64,000 nucleotides of DNA, from contig JAQQAS010000037.1 in assembly GCA_028532815.1 (NCBI GenBank), positions 1 to 64,000 on the forward strand, written 5' to 3'. The notes beneath the pieces were generated by a model. That model was not told where the DNA came from. It ran no database searches and worked only from the letters and a program-made list of their open reading frames with translations. This document shows positions 16,996 through 27,208 of this stretch, one piece after another. This stretch comes from Pleomorphochaeta sp. (lineage in GTDB: Bacteria; Spirochaetota; Spirochaetia; Sphaerochaetales; Sphaerochaetaceae). The position numbers were made by a program, and so were the translations under genes. The first letter of the stretch is position 1, and the number at the start of each line of letters is the position of its first letter.

Positions 16996-18162
16996 ATGGA
17001 AAATATTAAATTAAAATATGGATGTAATCCACACCAAAAGAATGCTCAAGTTTATTGTGAAAAATTACCAATTACTATATTAAATGGTACTCCAGGATAT
17101 ATAAATCTTTTAGATGCCTTAAATAGTTATCAACTTGTTAGAGAATTAGATATTGCTTTAGATTTACCATCAGCTGCTTCATTTAAACATGTAAGTCCAG
17201 CTGGAGCTGGTGTTTGTTTCCCATTAAGCGAAGAAGAGAAACAAATGTATTTTGTTAAAGGAGAATTGAGCCCCTTAGCTGTAGCTTATACAAGAAGCCG
17301 TGGTGCTGATAGATTATCTTCTTTTGGGGATTTTGTAGCTCTTTCTAGAGAATGTGATGAAAGTACAGCTAAATGTATTAAAAGGGAAGTGTCAGATGGT
17401 GTAATTGCCCCATCCTTCAGTGACAAAGCTTTAGAAATTCTAAAGGCTAAAAGAAATGGATCCTATACTGTAATTCAAATAGATAAAGATTATGTCCCTC
17501 CAAAAAGTGAAAAGAGAGAAATATTTGGTATTACTTTTGAGATGGATAGAAATGACGTTATTTTTGATAAATCATATTTAGAAAATATTGTAACTGATAA
17601 AAAACAATTAACACAAAGTGCAATAATTGATTTGATTGTAGCGTCCATTAGTGTTAAATACACTCAATCAAATTCAGTTTGTTATGCATATCGAGGTCAA
17701 ACAATTGGAGTTGGTGCTGGAGGACAGAGCAGAATTCACTGTACTCGTCTTGCCGGAGATAAAGCAGATAGATGGCTTTTAAGACGTCATCCTAAAGTTT
17801 TAAACCTACCTTTTAGAGCAAAATTATCTAGAAATACAAAAGATAATGTAATTGAACAATATTTGAATGAAAAAAGAGAAATTGACTTATTTTCTAAAGA
17901 TAAATTAGAAGAATATTTTGATGGACCTGTTGAAATATTAAGTGAAAAGGAAAAAGAAGATTATTTGAAAAATATTAGAGGAGTAAGTCTTTCATCTGAT
18001 GCCTTCTTCCCATTTGAAGATAATATTTTAAGAGCCTATAGAAGCGGGGTAAACTATATAGTTCAACCAGGTGGTTCAATTAGAGATGATCAAGTAATTA
18101 AGGCTTGTAATGATTTAGACATTGTTATGGCATTTAGCAATTTAAGATTATTTCATCATTAA
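16996..18162 (+). CDS. purH: AICAR formyltransferase, stand-alone (PurH C-terminal type)
   Basis: Formylates AICAR to FAICAR using 10-formyltetrahydrofolate. The 388-residue protein corresponds only to the formyltransferase part of PurH: KYGCNPHQKNA at the start, PSAASFKHVSPAGAGV with the catalytic Lys-His, YTRSRGADRLSSFGDFVALS and QSRIHCTRLAGDKADRW. The cyclohydrolase domain is absent and its job is probably done by the preceding gene. ATG 16996 is preferred because GGGGA lies about 9 bases upstream and it follows the previous stop directly; in-frame ATGs at 16975 and 16981 are less likely. Stand-alone enzymes of this length are known in other bacteria. Confidence 0.92.
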   Translation: MENIKLKYGCNPHQKNAQVYCEKLPITILNGTPGYINLLDALNSYQLVRELDIALDLPSAASFKHVSPAGAGVCFPLSEEEKQMYFVKGELSPLAVAYTRSRGADRLSSFGDFVALSRECDESTAKCIKREVSDGVIAPSFSDKALEILKAKRNGSYTVIQIDKDYVPPKSEKREIFGITFEMDRNDVIFDKSYLENIVTDKKQLTQSAIIDLIVASISVKYTQSNSVCYAYRGQTIGVGAGGQSRIHCTRLAGDKADRWLLRRHPKVLNLPFRAKLSRNTKDNVIEQYLNEKREIDLFSKDKLEEYFDGPVEILSEKEKEDYLKNIRGVSLSSDAFFPFEDNILRAYRSGVNYIVQPGGSIRDDQVIKACNDLDIVMAFSNLRLFHH

Positions 18163-18173
18163 GGAGTTTAAGG

Positions 18174-19448
18174 GTGAATATTTTAATTATTGGTGGTGGT
18201 GGCAGAGAAGATGCCATAATTAATAAGCTATTAGAAAATAGTGAAGTAGAGAAAATATTTGCCCTTCCTGGTACTGGGGTAAAGAAAGATAGGGTATTTA
18301 ATTTTGATATTGATGCAACTGATTTCCCTAGAATAATTGAATTTTGCAAAAATCATATTATTGACTTTGCAATTGTCTCTCCAGATAATCCACTTGTCTT
18401 AGGTTTAGTTGATGAGCTAGAAAAATTAAACATTTTAACTTTTGGTCCTAATAAGAGAGCTGCTATTATAGAAGGTAGTAAAAGTTTCTCAAAAGAACTG
18501 ATGAAAAAATATAATATACCAACAGCAGCTTATCAAAGCTTTAGTGATAGTGAGTTAGCAATTAAATATTTAGATGAATGTAAATTTCCAATTGTTATAA
18601 AAGCTGATGGATTAGCACTAGGTAAAGGTGTTGTAATTTGTGAGAGTAAAGATACTGCTAAAGATACAATTATTGATTTTATTGATAATAAGAAATTTAG
18701 TAAAAGTAGTTCTAAAATTATAATTGAAGAATTCTTAACAGGGTTTGAAGTTTCAATATTAGCTTTTTGTGATGGAAAGACATTAAAACCTTTAGTATCT
18801 TCAATGGATCATAAAAGAATTGGAGATGGCGATGTTGGTTTAAATACAGGGGGTATGGGTGTTATAGCTCCTAACCCTTATTATAGTGATAAAGTCAAAA
18901 CTTATTGTGAAGAAAATATTTTTCAAAAGACTATTGATGCAATGAGGTGTGAAAATAGAGAGTTTAAAGGCTGTCTATATTTCGGACTAATAATCGAGAA
19001 TGAAAAAGCAAAAGTAATTGAATATAATTGTCGATTTGGAGATCCTGAAGCACAGACTGTGCTACCTCTTTTAGAAAGTGATTTACTTTCAATAATGATG
19101 GCCACATCTAAAGGTGAGATAGATAAAGTTGATGTTAAACTAAGTAATAAGGCAGCTTGTAACTTAGTTGTAGCTAGTGGTGGCTATCCAACAAATTATG
19201 AAAAAAATAAGAAAATAACTATAAAGAGTTTAACAAATTCTAAAATCTACTTTGCTGGAGTTAAACAACAAAACGATCAATTATTTACAAACGGGGGAAG
19301 AGTCTTAAGTCTAACCTGTGTTAGTGATTCATTAGAAGATGCAATTAATAAAGTATATGAAGATGTAAAGAATATTGATTTTGAAAAAATGTATTATCGC
19401 AAGGATATCGGTCAAAAAGCCTTATTAAATAAAAAGTTGGGAAAATAA
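18174..19448 (+). CDS. purD: Phosphoribosylamine-glycine ligase (GAR synthetase)
   Basis: Joins glycine to phosphoribosylamine with ATP. The 424-residue ATP-grasp protein starts at GTG 18174 behind AAGGAG. It has NILIIGGGGREDAI at the N-terminus, where the usual motif is GREHAL, IKADGLALGKGV near residue 143, DHKRIGDGDVGLNTGGMG near residue 210 and the magnesium-binding YNCRFGDPEAQ near residue 290. The His-to-Asp change in the first motif is unusual but lies outside the core ATP-grasp residues. It abuts purL, sharing one base (TAATG). Confidence 0.95.
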   Translation: MNILIIGGGGREDAIINKLLENSEVEKIFALPGTGVKKDRVFNFDIDATDFPRIIEFCKNHIIDFAIVSPDNPLVLGLVDELEKLNILTFGPNKRAAIIEGSKSFSKELMKKYNIPTAAYQSFSDSELAIKYLDECKFPIVIKADGLALGKGVVICESKDTAKDTIIDFIDNKKFSKSSSKIIIEEFLTGFEVSILAFCDGKTLKPLVSSMDHKRIGDGDVGLNTGGMGVIAPNPYYSDKVKTYCEENIFQKTIDAMRCENREFKGCLYFGLIIENEKAKVIEYNCRFGDPEAQTVLPLLESDLLSIMMATSKGEIDKVDVKLSNKAACNLVVASGGYPTNYEKNKKITIKSLTNSKIYFAGVKQQNDQLFTNGGRVLSLTCVSDSLEDAINKVYEDVKNIDFEKMYYRKDIGQKALLNKKLGK

Positions 19449-22400
19449 TGATTAATACTGTTTATGTAAAGAAAAAAAATAATTTTAAAGATGATATTTT
19501 AAGAGAAGAATTAAATTTATTATTAAATGTAAAAATAGATAAATTAGTTACATTTAATAGATATGAAGTTGAAGATATTAGTCCTTCTTTATTTAAAAAA
19601 AGTGTCTCTCTCATCTTCAGTGAAGTAAATTTAGATGAAGTTTATTATTCACTTCCTTCTTTTTCTACAATATTTGCAATTGAATTGTTAGATGGACAGT
19701 TTGATCAAAGAGCAGATTCTGCAATCAAGTGTATAACTTTATTACAAAATGATGTAATTGCTAAAGTTAAATATGCTAGTATTTATGGATTAGAAGGTGA
19801 TCTCAATGATACGGATATAGATAAAATTAAAAACTATTTAATCAATCCTGTAGAATCAAAACTTGCAGATTTAGAGAGTGAAAAAGCTTTTAAAAAAATT
19901 GAAAAAAAGAAAAGTCAGATAAAAAAACTAAACGGATTTATTAATTTAAGTTTGTCTCAATTAAATGAGTTTAGAGATGAATACAATTTAGCAATGGATA
20001 TAGAAGACCTAAGGCTCTTTCAAAAGTATTTTATAAATGAGAAAAGAGATCCAACTCTTACAGAATTAAAAGTTGTAGATACTTATTGGAGTGACCACTG
20101 TAGACATACAACCTTTAATACAATTTTTGATAAGGTTGAGATAAATGATAGTGAAATTAAAGAAACCTATAATTCTTACCTAAATGCAAAGAAAAAATTA
20201 AATTCAACTAAACCAAATTGTTTGATGGATATAGCAACTATTGCAACTAAAATCTTGAAAAAAGAAGGGTATGCAAAAGATGTAGAAGAAAGCGAAGAAA
20301 TAAACGCTTGTTCAGTAAATGTAAAGGTTGATGTTAATGGTTCCTATCAAGATTATTTATTATTATTTAAAAACGAAACACATAATCACCCAACTGAAAT
20401 AGAACCTTTTGGTGGTGCTGCAACTTGTATAGGAGGAGCAATTAGAGATCCTTTATCATCAAGAGCATATGTATATCAAGCTATGAGAATTAGTGGAACA
20501 GCTGACCCTAGAGAGCCTTTTAATAAGACTATGGCAAATAAATTGCCTCAAAGAACAATAGCAAAAGTTTCAGCTAAAGGTAATAGTAGTTATGGAAATC
20601 AAATAGGTCTAGCAACATCTCTAGTTAAAGAGTTTTACCATGACGGTTATAAAGCAAAACATCTAGAATTAGGAGCTGTAATTGCAGCAGCAAAAAAAGA
20701 AAATGTAGTTAGAGAAACACCTTGTAAGGGTGATGTAGTAATTCTTCTTGGTGGTAGAACAGGTAGAGATGGAATTGGAGGAGCTACTGGTTCTTCTAAA
20801 TCTCATAATCTTGAATCATTGGAAACTTGTGGGGCTGAAGTTCAAAAAGGTAATGCAACAGAAGAGAGAAAACTTCAACGTTTATTCAAAGATGGCAGTG
20901 TAACTAAATTAATCAAGCGATGTAATGATTTTGGTGCAGGCGGGGTATGTGTTGCTATTGGAGAACTCTCTAGGTCATTAAATATTGAATTAGATAAAGT
21001 TCCATTAAAGTATGAGAACTTAGAAATAAATGAAATTGCAATTAGTGAATCTCAAGAAAGAATGGCTATCGTTGTAAATTCTAGAGATATTGATTTTATA
21101 ATTGAAAAAGCTAATAAAGAAAATATTGAAGCAAGTGTTGTTGCAACAATTGAAGATAATAACAAACTTACTATGATGTATGATGGAGAAGTTGTTGTAG
21201 ATATTTCTAGAGATTTTTTAGATACGAATGGAAGTGAAAAATATACATCTGTTTTAATTGAAAAAGAAGATAAAATAAACTCTTTTAAAGTGGAAGACGA
21301 TTTAAAACCTTTCTTAGATAATATGTACAGTGATTTAGATTTTTGCTCTCAAAAGGGATTAAGTAATATCTTTGATTCAACCATCGGCGCATCTAGTGTT
21401 TTACTTCCTTATGGAGGTAAATTCCAAGCATCTAAAGAGCAAGTAATGTGTGCAAAATTACCAGTTGATGGTAAGAGTGATACTGTATCTTTAATGAGTT
21501 ATGGATTTGATCCTAAATTAGTTGATAACACTCCTTACAAAGGAAGTTATATTTCCCTAATTAGTTCTGTTTCAAAATTAATAGCAAGTGGAGCTAAACT
21601 TGATTCAATTTATTTATCCCTTCAAGAATATTTTGCTTCAGTTAAAAATGATAGTTTAAAATGGGGAAATGTAAGTGCAGCTTTACTTGGAGCATTAAAA
21701 GCTCAACTTGATTTAAAGATTCCAGCAATTGGTGGAAAAGATTCTATGAGTGGCTCCTATGAAGATTTAGATGTGCCAAATACTTTAGTATCTTTTGCAG
21801 TTGGATTATCCACTGTTGATAAGGTTAGAGTCTCTCTCTTAACAAAAGAAAATTCAAAATTAATAATATTTCCAATTTCAACAAATGTAAGAGATTATTT
21901 TTCTAAAATGGAAGTTCTAATAAAAGATCAAAACATATTGTCTTCGTTCTCCTTATGTAGAGGGGGATTAATAGAAGCTCTCTGTGAAATGAGTTTTGGA
22001 AATAAAATTGGATTTACTCTCAGTGATGATGTAGATTTAAACAAATATAATATTGGATCTATTTTACTTGAAGTTAATTCTTTTGATAAAATTAAAGATC
22101 AAGTTGATCAGTTGAATTTAGATTATGATGTTATTGGTAAAACAACGAGTGAGTATAATTTAAAATATAGAAAGCAAAACATTGATTTAAATGAGATATT
22201 TAAAATATCACAAGATGTATTAGAAGGTGTTTATCCAACAAAAGTTGAAATGGATACTCCAAAATTAAAAAATATTGATTTTAATGAGAAAAATGTAATA
22301 TTTTCGAAACAGAATTTTAAAAAACCTAGAGTTGTAATTCCTGTTTTCTTTGGTACAAACTGTGAATTAGATAGTGTTAGAGCTTTTAATGAGGTCGGCG

Positions 22401-23122
22401 CTGAAGTTGAGCAAGTAATAATCAATACTCTAAATTTTGATACTTTGAGAGAAAGTACAAATTTATTTATAAATAAAACTTTAGAAAGTCAAATCTTATT
22501 TATCCCTGGTGGATTCAGTGCAGCAGATGAGCCTGAGGGAAGTGCTAAATTTATTTCTAGCTTTTTACAAGCAGAAAATGTTAAAGACTCTATAAATAAT
22601 TTATTATATAAAAGAGATGGTCTGATCTTAGGAATATGTAATGGGTTTCAAGCCTTAGTAAAATCAGGATTACTTCCATATTCTAAAATCTCTAGTGTAA
22701 ATGAAAATAGTCCAACACTAACATACAATAAAATAAATCAGCACCAATCATCCCTTGTAAAAGTTAGAGTCTCATCTAATAAAAGTCCTTGGATGATGCA
22801 CTATAATGTTGGAGATACATATTATGTTCCAATTAGTCACGGAGAGGGAAGATTTGTTTGTAATGATCAGCATTTAACATCTCTTATTAAAAATGGGCAA
22901 ATAGCTTGCCAATATGTTGATAATGAGAATATGCCTTCAATGGATATAAACTACAATCCAAATGGAAGCGTATATGCAATAGAATCAATTACAAATGATG
23001 ATGGAAGAATCCTTGGTAGGATGGGGCATTTAGAGAGATGTAAAGATGATTTATATAAAAATGTAAGAGAATATAAGGCTAACAATTTAATGTTTAAGGG
23101 AGCTATTTCTTACTTTAACTAG
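19448..23122 (+). CDS. purL: Phosphoribosylformylglycinamidine synthase, single-chain
   Basis: Converts FGAR to FGAM with glutamine and ATP. At 1224 residues it is the large form with fused glutaminase, so no separate purQ or purS is needed. Markers are DTYWSDHCRHTTFNT near residue 212, NETHNHPTEIEPFGGAATCI near residue 310, GGRTGRDGIGGATGSS, NDFGAGGVCVAIGEL and GGKDSMSGSYED. The C-terminal class I glutaminase has FFGTNCELDS, the nucleophile in LGICNGFQALVKSG and the His-Glu pair in ISHGEGRF. It closes the pur operon; no convincing terminator was found after it. Confidence 0.96.
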   Translation: MINTVYVKKKNNFKDDILREELNLLLNVKIDKLVTFNRYEVEDISPSLFKKSVSLIFSEVNLDEVYYSLPSFSTIFAIELLDGQFDQRADSAIKCITLLQNDVIAKVKYASIYGLEGDLNDTDIDKIKNYLINPVESKLADLESEKAFKKIEKKKSQIKKLNGFINLSLSQLNEFRDEYNLAMDIEDLRLFQKYFINEKRDPTLTELKVVDTYWSDHCRHTTFNTIFDKVEINDSEIKETYNSYLNAKKKLNSTKPNCLMDIATIATKILKKEGYAKDVEESEEINACSVNVKVDVNGSYQDYLLLFKNETHNHPTEIEPFGGAATCIGGAIRDPLSSRAYVYQAMRISGTADPREPFNKTMANKLPQRTIAKVSAKGNSSYGNQIGLATSLVKEFYHDGYKAKHLELGAVIAAAKKENVVRETPCKGDVVILLGGRTGRDGIGGATGSSKSHNLESLETCGAEVQKGNATEERKLQRLFKDGSVTKLIKRCNDFGAGGVCVAIGELSRSLNIELDKVPLKYENLEINEIAISESQERMAIVVNSRDIDFIIEKANKENIEASVVATIEDNNKLTMMYDGEVVVDISRDFLDTNGSEKYTSVLIEKEDKINSFKVEDDLKPFLDNMYSDLDFCSQKGLSNIFDSTIGASSVLLPYGGKFQASKEQVMCAKLPVDGKSDTVSLMSYGFDPKLVDNTPYKGSYISLISSVSKLIASGAKLDSIYLSLQEYFASVKNDSLKWGNVSAALLGALKAQLDLKIPAIGGKDSMSGSYEDLDVPNTLVSFAVGLSTVDKVRVSLLTKENSKLIIFPISTNVRDYFSKMEVLIKDQNILSSFSLCRGGLIEALCEMSFGNKIGFTLSDDVDLNKYNIGSILLEVNSFDKIKDQVDQLNLDYDVIGKTTSEYNLKYRKQNIDLNEIFKISQDVLEGVYPTKVEMDTPKLKNIDFNEKNVIFSKQNFKKPRVVIPVFFGTNCELDSVRAFNEVGAEVEQVIINTLNFDTLRESTNLFINKTLESQILFIPGGFSAADEPEGSAKFISSFLQAENVKDSINNLLYKRDGLILGICNGFQALVKSGLLPYSKISSVNENSPTLTYNKINQHQSSLVKVRVSSNKSPWMMHYNVGDTYYVPISHGEGRFVCNDQHLTSLIKNGQIACQYVDNENMPSMDINYNPNGSVYAIESITNDDGRILGRMGHLERCKDDLYKNVREYKANNLMFKGAISYFN

Positions 23123-23232
23123 AAAAAGCTTGATTTGAATATGATAAAAAGGTAATATTTTTTTATTAAAGTGTAACTTTCTATATTTTCTAAGTGTTGA
23201 TTATTTTAGATTGTAAATGAATTAGGAGTATT

Positions 23233-23913
23233 ATGAAAAATTCAAAAAAAATTATTATCACATTGTTAATTTTATTATCAATGAATGTCGGTCTTTTTGC
23301 AAAGACAACTTATGTGCATACATCTTATTACGATGATGGAGCAAATCCTTTATTTAATGATATTTATTCATCACTAATGGTGAGTTCATCATATTTAAGC
23401 CCTGTTTTTACAACAGATAGTGAAGAAGTATCAATAATTGGAGCCAATTTTAATGGATCAGTATTTTTTATGGATGCTCCTGTTGGAATGTATTATGCCT
23501 TAGATTTTGTTCCAATGGATAGTGATGTTTATCTATTTGATGCTATTTTTGGTTTGGCTATAAGAAATCAAATGTCTCCATTAGTAGAAAGTTATGTAAA
23601 TCTTGGACCTGCTATTTCAGTAATTGCTGAAATGGATGATGATATCCTAGCAACCCCTTATACACTAATTTATTGGGGTGGGGCTTTAAATGCAGGCTAT
23701 CGAATTTCACTTTCAGATCAAGTTCAATCTGTTAGTTTAGATGTAGGAGCTACAGCAAAAGCCTTATGGTTTGACCCCTATACTAGTGAAAATGCTTCAT
23801 CATTAAGCGTTGAAGATTTTAGATATTCTGTAACAGGGTATGTTGGTATTACTTTTAGGTGGTTTGCTCCTGATTGGAACGAAGATGATGTAAATGTAAT
23901 ATTAGCTCTTTAA
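23233..23913 (+). CDS. Exported protein of unknown function, possible beta-barrel
   Basis: A 226-residue protein with a clear signal peptide (KKIIITLLILLSMNVGLFAK). The mature part alternates short hydrophobic and polar stretches with many aromatic, Ser and Asp residues (YYALDFVPMDSDVYLFDAIF, GGALNAGYRISLSDQV, VTGYVGITFRW), a pattern of outer-membrane beta-barrels, but it does not end in the aromatic residue typical of such proteins. AGGAG precedes the ATG. It stands alone between purL and a terminator. I do not recognise the family. Confidence 0.75.
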   Translation: MKNSKKIIITLLILLSMNVGLFAKTTYVHTSYYDDGANPLFNDIYSSLMVSSSYLSPVFTTDSEEVSIIGANFNGSVFFMDAPVGMYYALDFVPMDSDVYLFDAIFGLAIRNQMSPLVESYVNLGPAISVIAEMDDDILATPYTLIYWGGALNAGYRISLSDQVQSVSLDVGATAKALWFDPYTSENASSLSVEDFRYSVTGYVGITFRWFAPDWNEDDVNVILAL

Positions 23914-23943
23914 TATTTAATAAGATATACAAATAATATAATA

Positions 23944-23998
23944 ACCTCTAAAGTAGACAAAATATATTTTTTGAAAATTACTTTAGAGGTATTTTTAT
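23944..23998 (+). terminator. Terminator after the exported protein, convergent with carB
   Basis: ACCTCTAAAGTA (23944-23955) pairs perfectly over 12 bp with TACTTTAGAGGT (23979-23990) and is followed by ATTTTTAT. On the minus strand the hairpin could also serve carB, though the T-run there is poorer. Confidence 0.75.
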
Positions 23999-24001
23999 AA
24001 A

Positions 24002-27000
24002 TTATATAAATTCCCCTATAGCTTGAACTTTATATTCTCTCTTCATCATATACTTAATAGCATCAACTGCAGCTTTAGCAGCACTTGTAGTAGTTGTATA
24101 TGGTATTTTTTGTTTAAGAGCTTCACTTCTAATTTCATCATTACTTGAAATAGCGTGGAATCCCATTGGTGTGTTAATAACTAATGAAATTTCTTTCGCT
24201 CTTATGTAATCAACAATATTAGGAGAGCCATCCTTTGTTTTTAACATAACTTCACAGAGAATGTTTGCTTCAAAAAGATCTCTAGCAGTTCCTCTAGTTG
24301 CGGCAATATTAAAACCTAATTCTTGTAATTCTTTTGCAATAGGAATAATAGTTTCTCTATCTTTTTTATTTACACTAATTAAAACTTTACCTTTAGTTGG
24401 AAGAGTATTGCCGGAACTAATTTGTGATTTAGCATATGCTTCACCAAAAGTATATCCACTTCCAGTAGTCTCACCAGTACTTCTCATTTCAGGACCAAGG
24501 ATAGGATCTATATCTTTAAATCTATCGAATGAGAAAACAGCTTCTTTAATAGCCCAACCAATTTGGCAAGTTCCACTTGCATATATTTCATTTTTCTTAA
24601 CTAGATTTTGCTCAACAAGGGATATTCCCATAAATACTTTAGTTGCAACTTCAATTAGATTTACTCTTGAATATTTAGAAATAAATGGGATAGTTCTACT
24701 TGCTCTTGGATTAAGTTCAATGATGTAAAGCTTATCATCTTTGATTGCAAATTGAAGGTTTACAAGCCCGTTTATATTAAATTCTTTACATAGCTTAAAG
24801 GTAGCTTCTTTCATTTGTTTTAAATGTTTTTCTTTGATTTTATAAGGAGGGAAAACAGCAGCACTATCTCCACTGTGAATTCCAGCAGCTTCTATATGTT
24901 GTAAAATTCCTCCAATATAAAGTTTCTCTCCATCAAATACACCATCTAAATCATATTCAAATGCATCCTCTAAGAATTCGTCAATAATAATTGGTTTCTC
25001 TTCATTTATAACAACAATTTCATTTTCTAAAAACTTAATTAATGATTCACTATTATAGGCAATAAACATGCTTCTTCCACCAAGTACAAAAGAAGGTCTA
25101 ATTAAAACAGGATATCCAATTTCACTTGCTATCTTAAATACTTCTTCTTTGCTTGATGCAATATTATTTTTAGCTTGATTTAGATTTAATTTTTCAATAG
25201 CTTCTTTAAAAGTTGATCTATCTTCACAAGCATTTATTCCATCTAACTGAGTTCCAATTATATTAAAATTTGCATCAACTAAGTCTTTTGCAATATTCAA
25301 AGGAGTCTGTCCGCCAAGTTGAATAATTACATTTTTAACTTTTTCTTTATTTAAAATTTCAATAACACTTTCGCTATTTAATGCCTCAATATATAGTCTA
25401 TCACTACTATTATAGTCGGTACTAACAGTTTCAGGGTTCGAATTAATAATCATTGTTTTTATATTTAAGTTTTTATAAGTTAGAGAACATAAAGAACAAC
25501 AAGTATCAAATTCAAGACCTTGTCCAATTCTATTTGGACCACTTGCTAAAATTGCAACTGCATTATCTCCTAAGAAATCACCTTCGCTTTTTTCTCCATA
25601 AGTATTGTATAAATAAGGAGTAAGAGCTTCAAATTCTCCAGCACAAGTATCAACAAAGTGGGGAGTAATATGAATATTAAATTTATCTCTTAAGAAAGAA
25701 ATATCACCTTCACTTTTGTTTGAAAGAGTAGCAATTCTCTTATCACTCATTCCATATTGTTTAGCTTTTAAAATTAACTCTCTAGTTAGTTTAGAATTTT
25801 GAATAAGTTTATCTAACTTAGTTTGTTCAAGCAATTGATATAGAAAGAAAGTGTCGAATCCTGTGATATCAGCAATTTTGTCGATGATTTGTTCACCTTC
25901 TTGATAAATTTTAGTATAGGCTGAAAATATTCTTAGGGGGTGTGCATTGTTTAAATAAACATCAACATCCTTTTCTATAACTTCAAGTCCTTCAAAGCCT
26001 GTTTCAATAGATCTAATTGCTTTATTTAATGCTTCTAAAATAGTTCTACCTAAAGCTAAAGATTCTCCAACACTTCTCATTTGAGAGCCTATAGCAGATG
26101 GAGGTAGGGGAAATTTTTCTAATTCAAATCTAGGAACTTTTACAGCACAATAATCAAGAGCTGGTTCAAAACAAGAAACACTTTTTCCTGTAATTTCATT
26201 TACAACTTCATCTAAGGTATACCCAATAGCAAGTTTTGTAGAACAGTGGGCTATTGGAAACCCTGTTGCTTTAGATGCTAAGGCTGAAGATCTGGAAACT
26301 CTTGGATTCATTTCAATTACAACCATCTCTCCAGTTTTTTTATTTAAGGCAAACTGAACATTGGATCCACCACAATCAATACCTACTTCTCTTAGAATTG
26401 CGATAGATGCATTACGCATTATCTGATACTCATTATCGCTTAGACTTTGAATTGGGGCTATTGTTATTGAGTCCCCTGTGTGAACACCCATAGGGTCAAT
26501 GTTTTCGATAGAGCAAACTATAATAGCATTATCGTTTTTATCTCTCATAACTTCCATTTCAAATTCTGACCAACCTATAAGCGATTGTTCGATTAAAACT
26601 TGAGAATTAGGGCTTTCTAATAGAGCATTTTTTACAAGAGTTTTAAATTCAGATTCATCGTTTGCAATTGCACCACCTCTTCCTCCAAGAGTAAAACTTG
26701 GGCGAATTATGAGTGGAAATCCTATTTCTTTTGCTAAGGTAATAGCTTGATCTAAATTGTTTGCAATTCCACTATTTGGAGATTTTAAATTTAATTTACT
26801 AATGAGTTTTTTAAATTCTCCTCTATCTTCAGCTTTATTAATAGATTCAACACTTGCTCCAAGAATTTCAATATTATATTTTTCTAAGTATCCTTTATCT
26901 TGTAATTCAAGAGTAAGATTTAGAGCTGATTGCCCTCCAACAGTTGAGAGAATAGCATCTATATTTTCTTTCTTAAAAATAGCTTCAACATATTCACAGG

Positions 27001-27208
27001 TTAATGGCTCCATATATACTTTATCAGCTAAAGATGGGGTGCTCATCATAGTTGCAGGATTTGGATTAATTAAAATAACCTTATAACCTTCTTGCTTTAA
27101 AGCCTTAATTGCTTGAGTTCCACTGTAATCAAATTCGCAAGCTTGACCGATTATAATAGGACCACTTCCAATAACTAAAATAGTTTTGATATCTAATCTT
27201 TTACCCAT
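24002..27208 (-). CDS. carB: Carbamoyl-phosphate synthase, large subunit
   Basis: Makes carbamoyl phosphate from bicarbonate, ATP and ammonia delivered by CarA, feeding pyrimidine and arginine synthesis. The 1068-residue protein has two ATP-grasp halves (first beginning TILVIGSGPIIIGQACEFD, second with AILASGPNRIGQGLEFD near residue 550), a helical middle domain, and a C-terminal MGS-like allosteric domain from about residue 930. IEMNPRVSRSSALASKATG in the first half and IELNPRASRTIPFISK in the second are the matching metal-binding loops. It starts within the carA stop (TAATG). Confidence 0.97.
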   Translation of the reverse strand: MGKRLDIKTILVIGSGPIIIGQACEFDYSGTQAIKALKQEGYKVILINPNPATMMSTPSLADKVYMEPLTCEYVEAIFKKENIDAILSTVGGQSALNLTLELQDKGYLEKYNIEILGASVESINKAEDRGEFKKLISKLNLKSPNSGIANNLDQAITLAKEIGFPLIIRPSFTLGGRGGAIANDESEFKTLVKNALLESPNSQVLIEQSLIGWSEFEMEVMRDKNDNAIIVCSIENIDPMGVHTGDSITIAPIQSLSDNEYQIMRNASIAILREVGIDCGGSNVQFALNKKTGEMVVIEMNPRVSRSSALASKATGFPIAHCSTKLAIGYTLDEVVNEITGKSVSCFEPALDYCAVKVPRFELEKFPLPPSAIGSQMRSVGESLALGRTILEALNKAIRSIETGFEGLEVIEKDVDVYLNNAHPLRIFSAYTKIYQEGEQIIDKIADITGFDTFFLYQLLEQTKLDKLIQNSKLTRELILKAKQYGMSDKRIATLSNKSEGDISFLRDKFNIHITPHFVDTCAGEFEALTPYLYNTYGEKSEGDFLGDNAVAILASGPNRIGQGLEFDTCCSLCSLTYKNLNIKTMIINSNPETVSTDYNSSDRLYIEALNSESVIEILNKEKVKNVIIQLGGQTPLNIAKDLVDANFNIIGTQLDGINACEDRSTFKEAIEKLNLNQAKNNIASSKEEVFKIASEIGYPVLIRPSFVLGGRSMFIAYNSESLIKFLENEIVVINEEKPIIIDEFLEDAFEYDLDGVFDGEKLYIGGILQHIEAAGIHSGDSAAVFPPYKIKEKHLKQMKEATFKLCKEFNINGLVNLQFAIKDDKLYIIELNPRASRTIPFISKYSRVNLIEVATKVFMGISLVEQNLVKKNEIYASGTCQIGWAIKEAVFSFDRFKDIDPILGPEMRSTGETTGSGYTFGEAYAKSQISSGNTLPTKGKVLISVNKKDRETIIPIAKELQELGFNIAATRGTARDLFEANILCEVMLKTKDGSPNIVDYIRAKEISLVINTPMGFHAISSNDEIRSEALKQKIPYTTTTSAAKAAVDAIKYMMKREYKVQAIGEFI

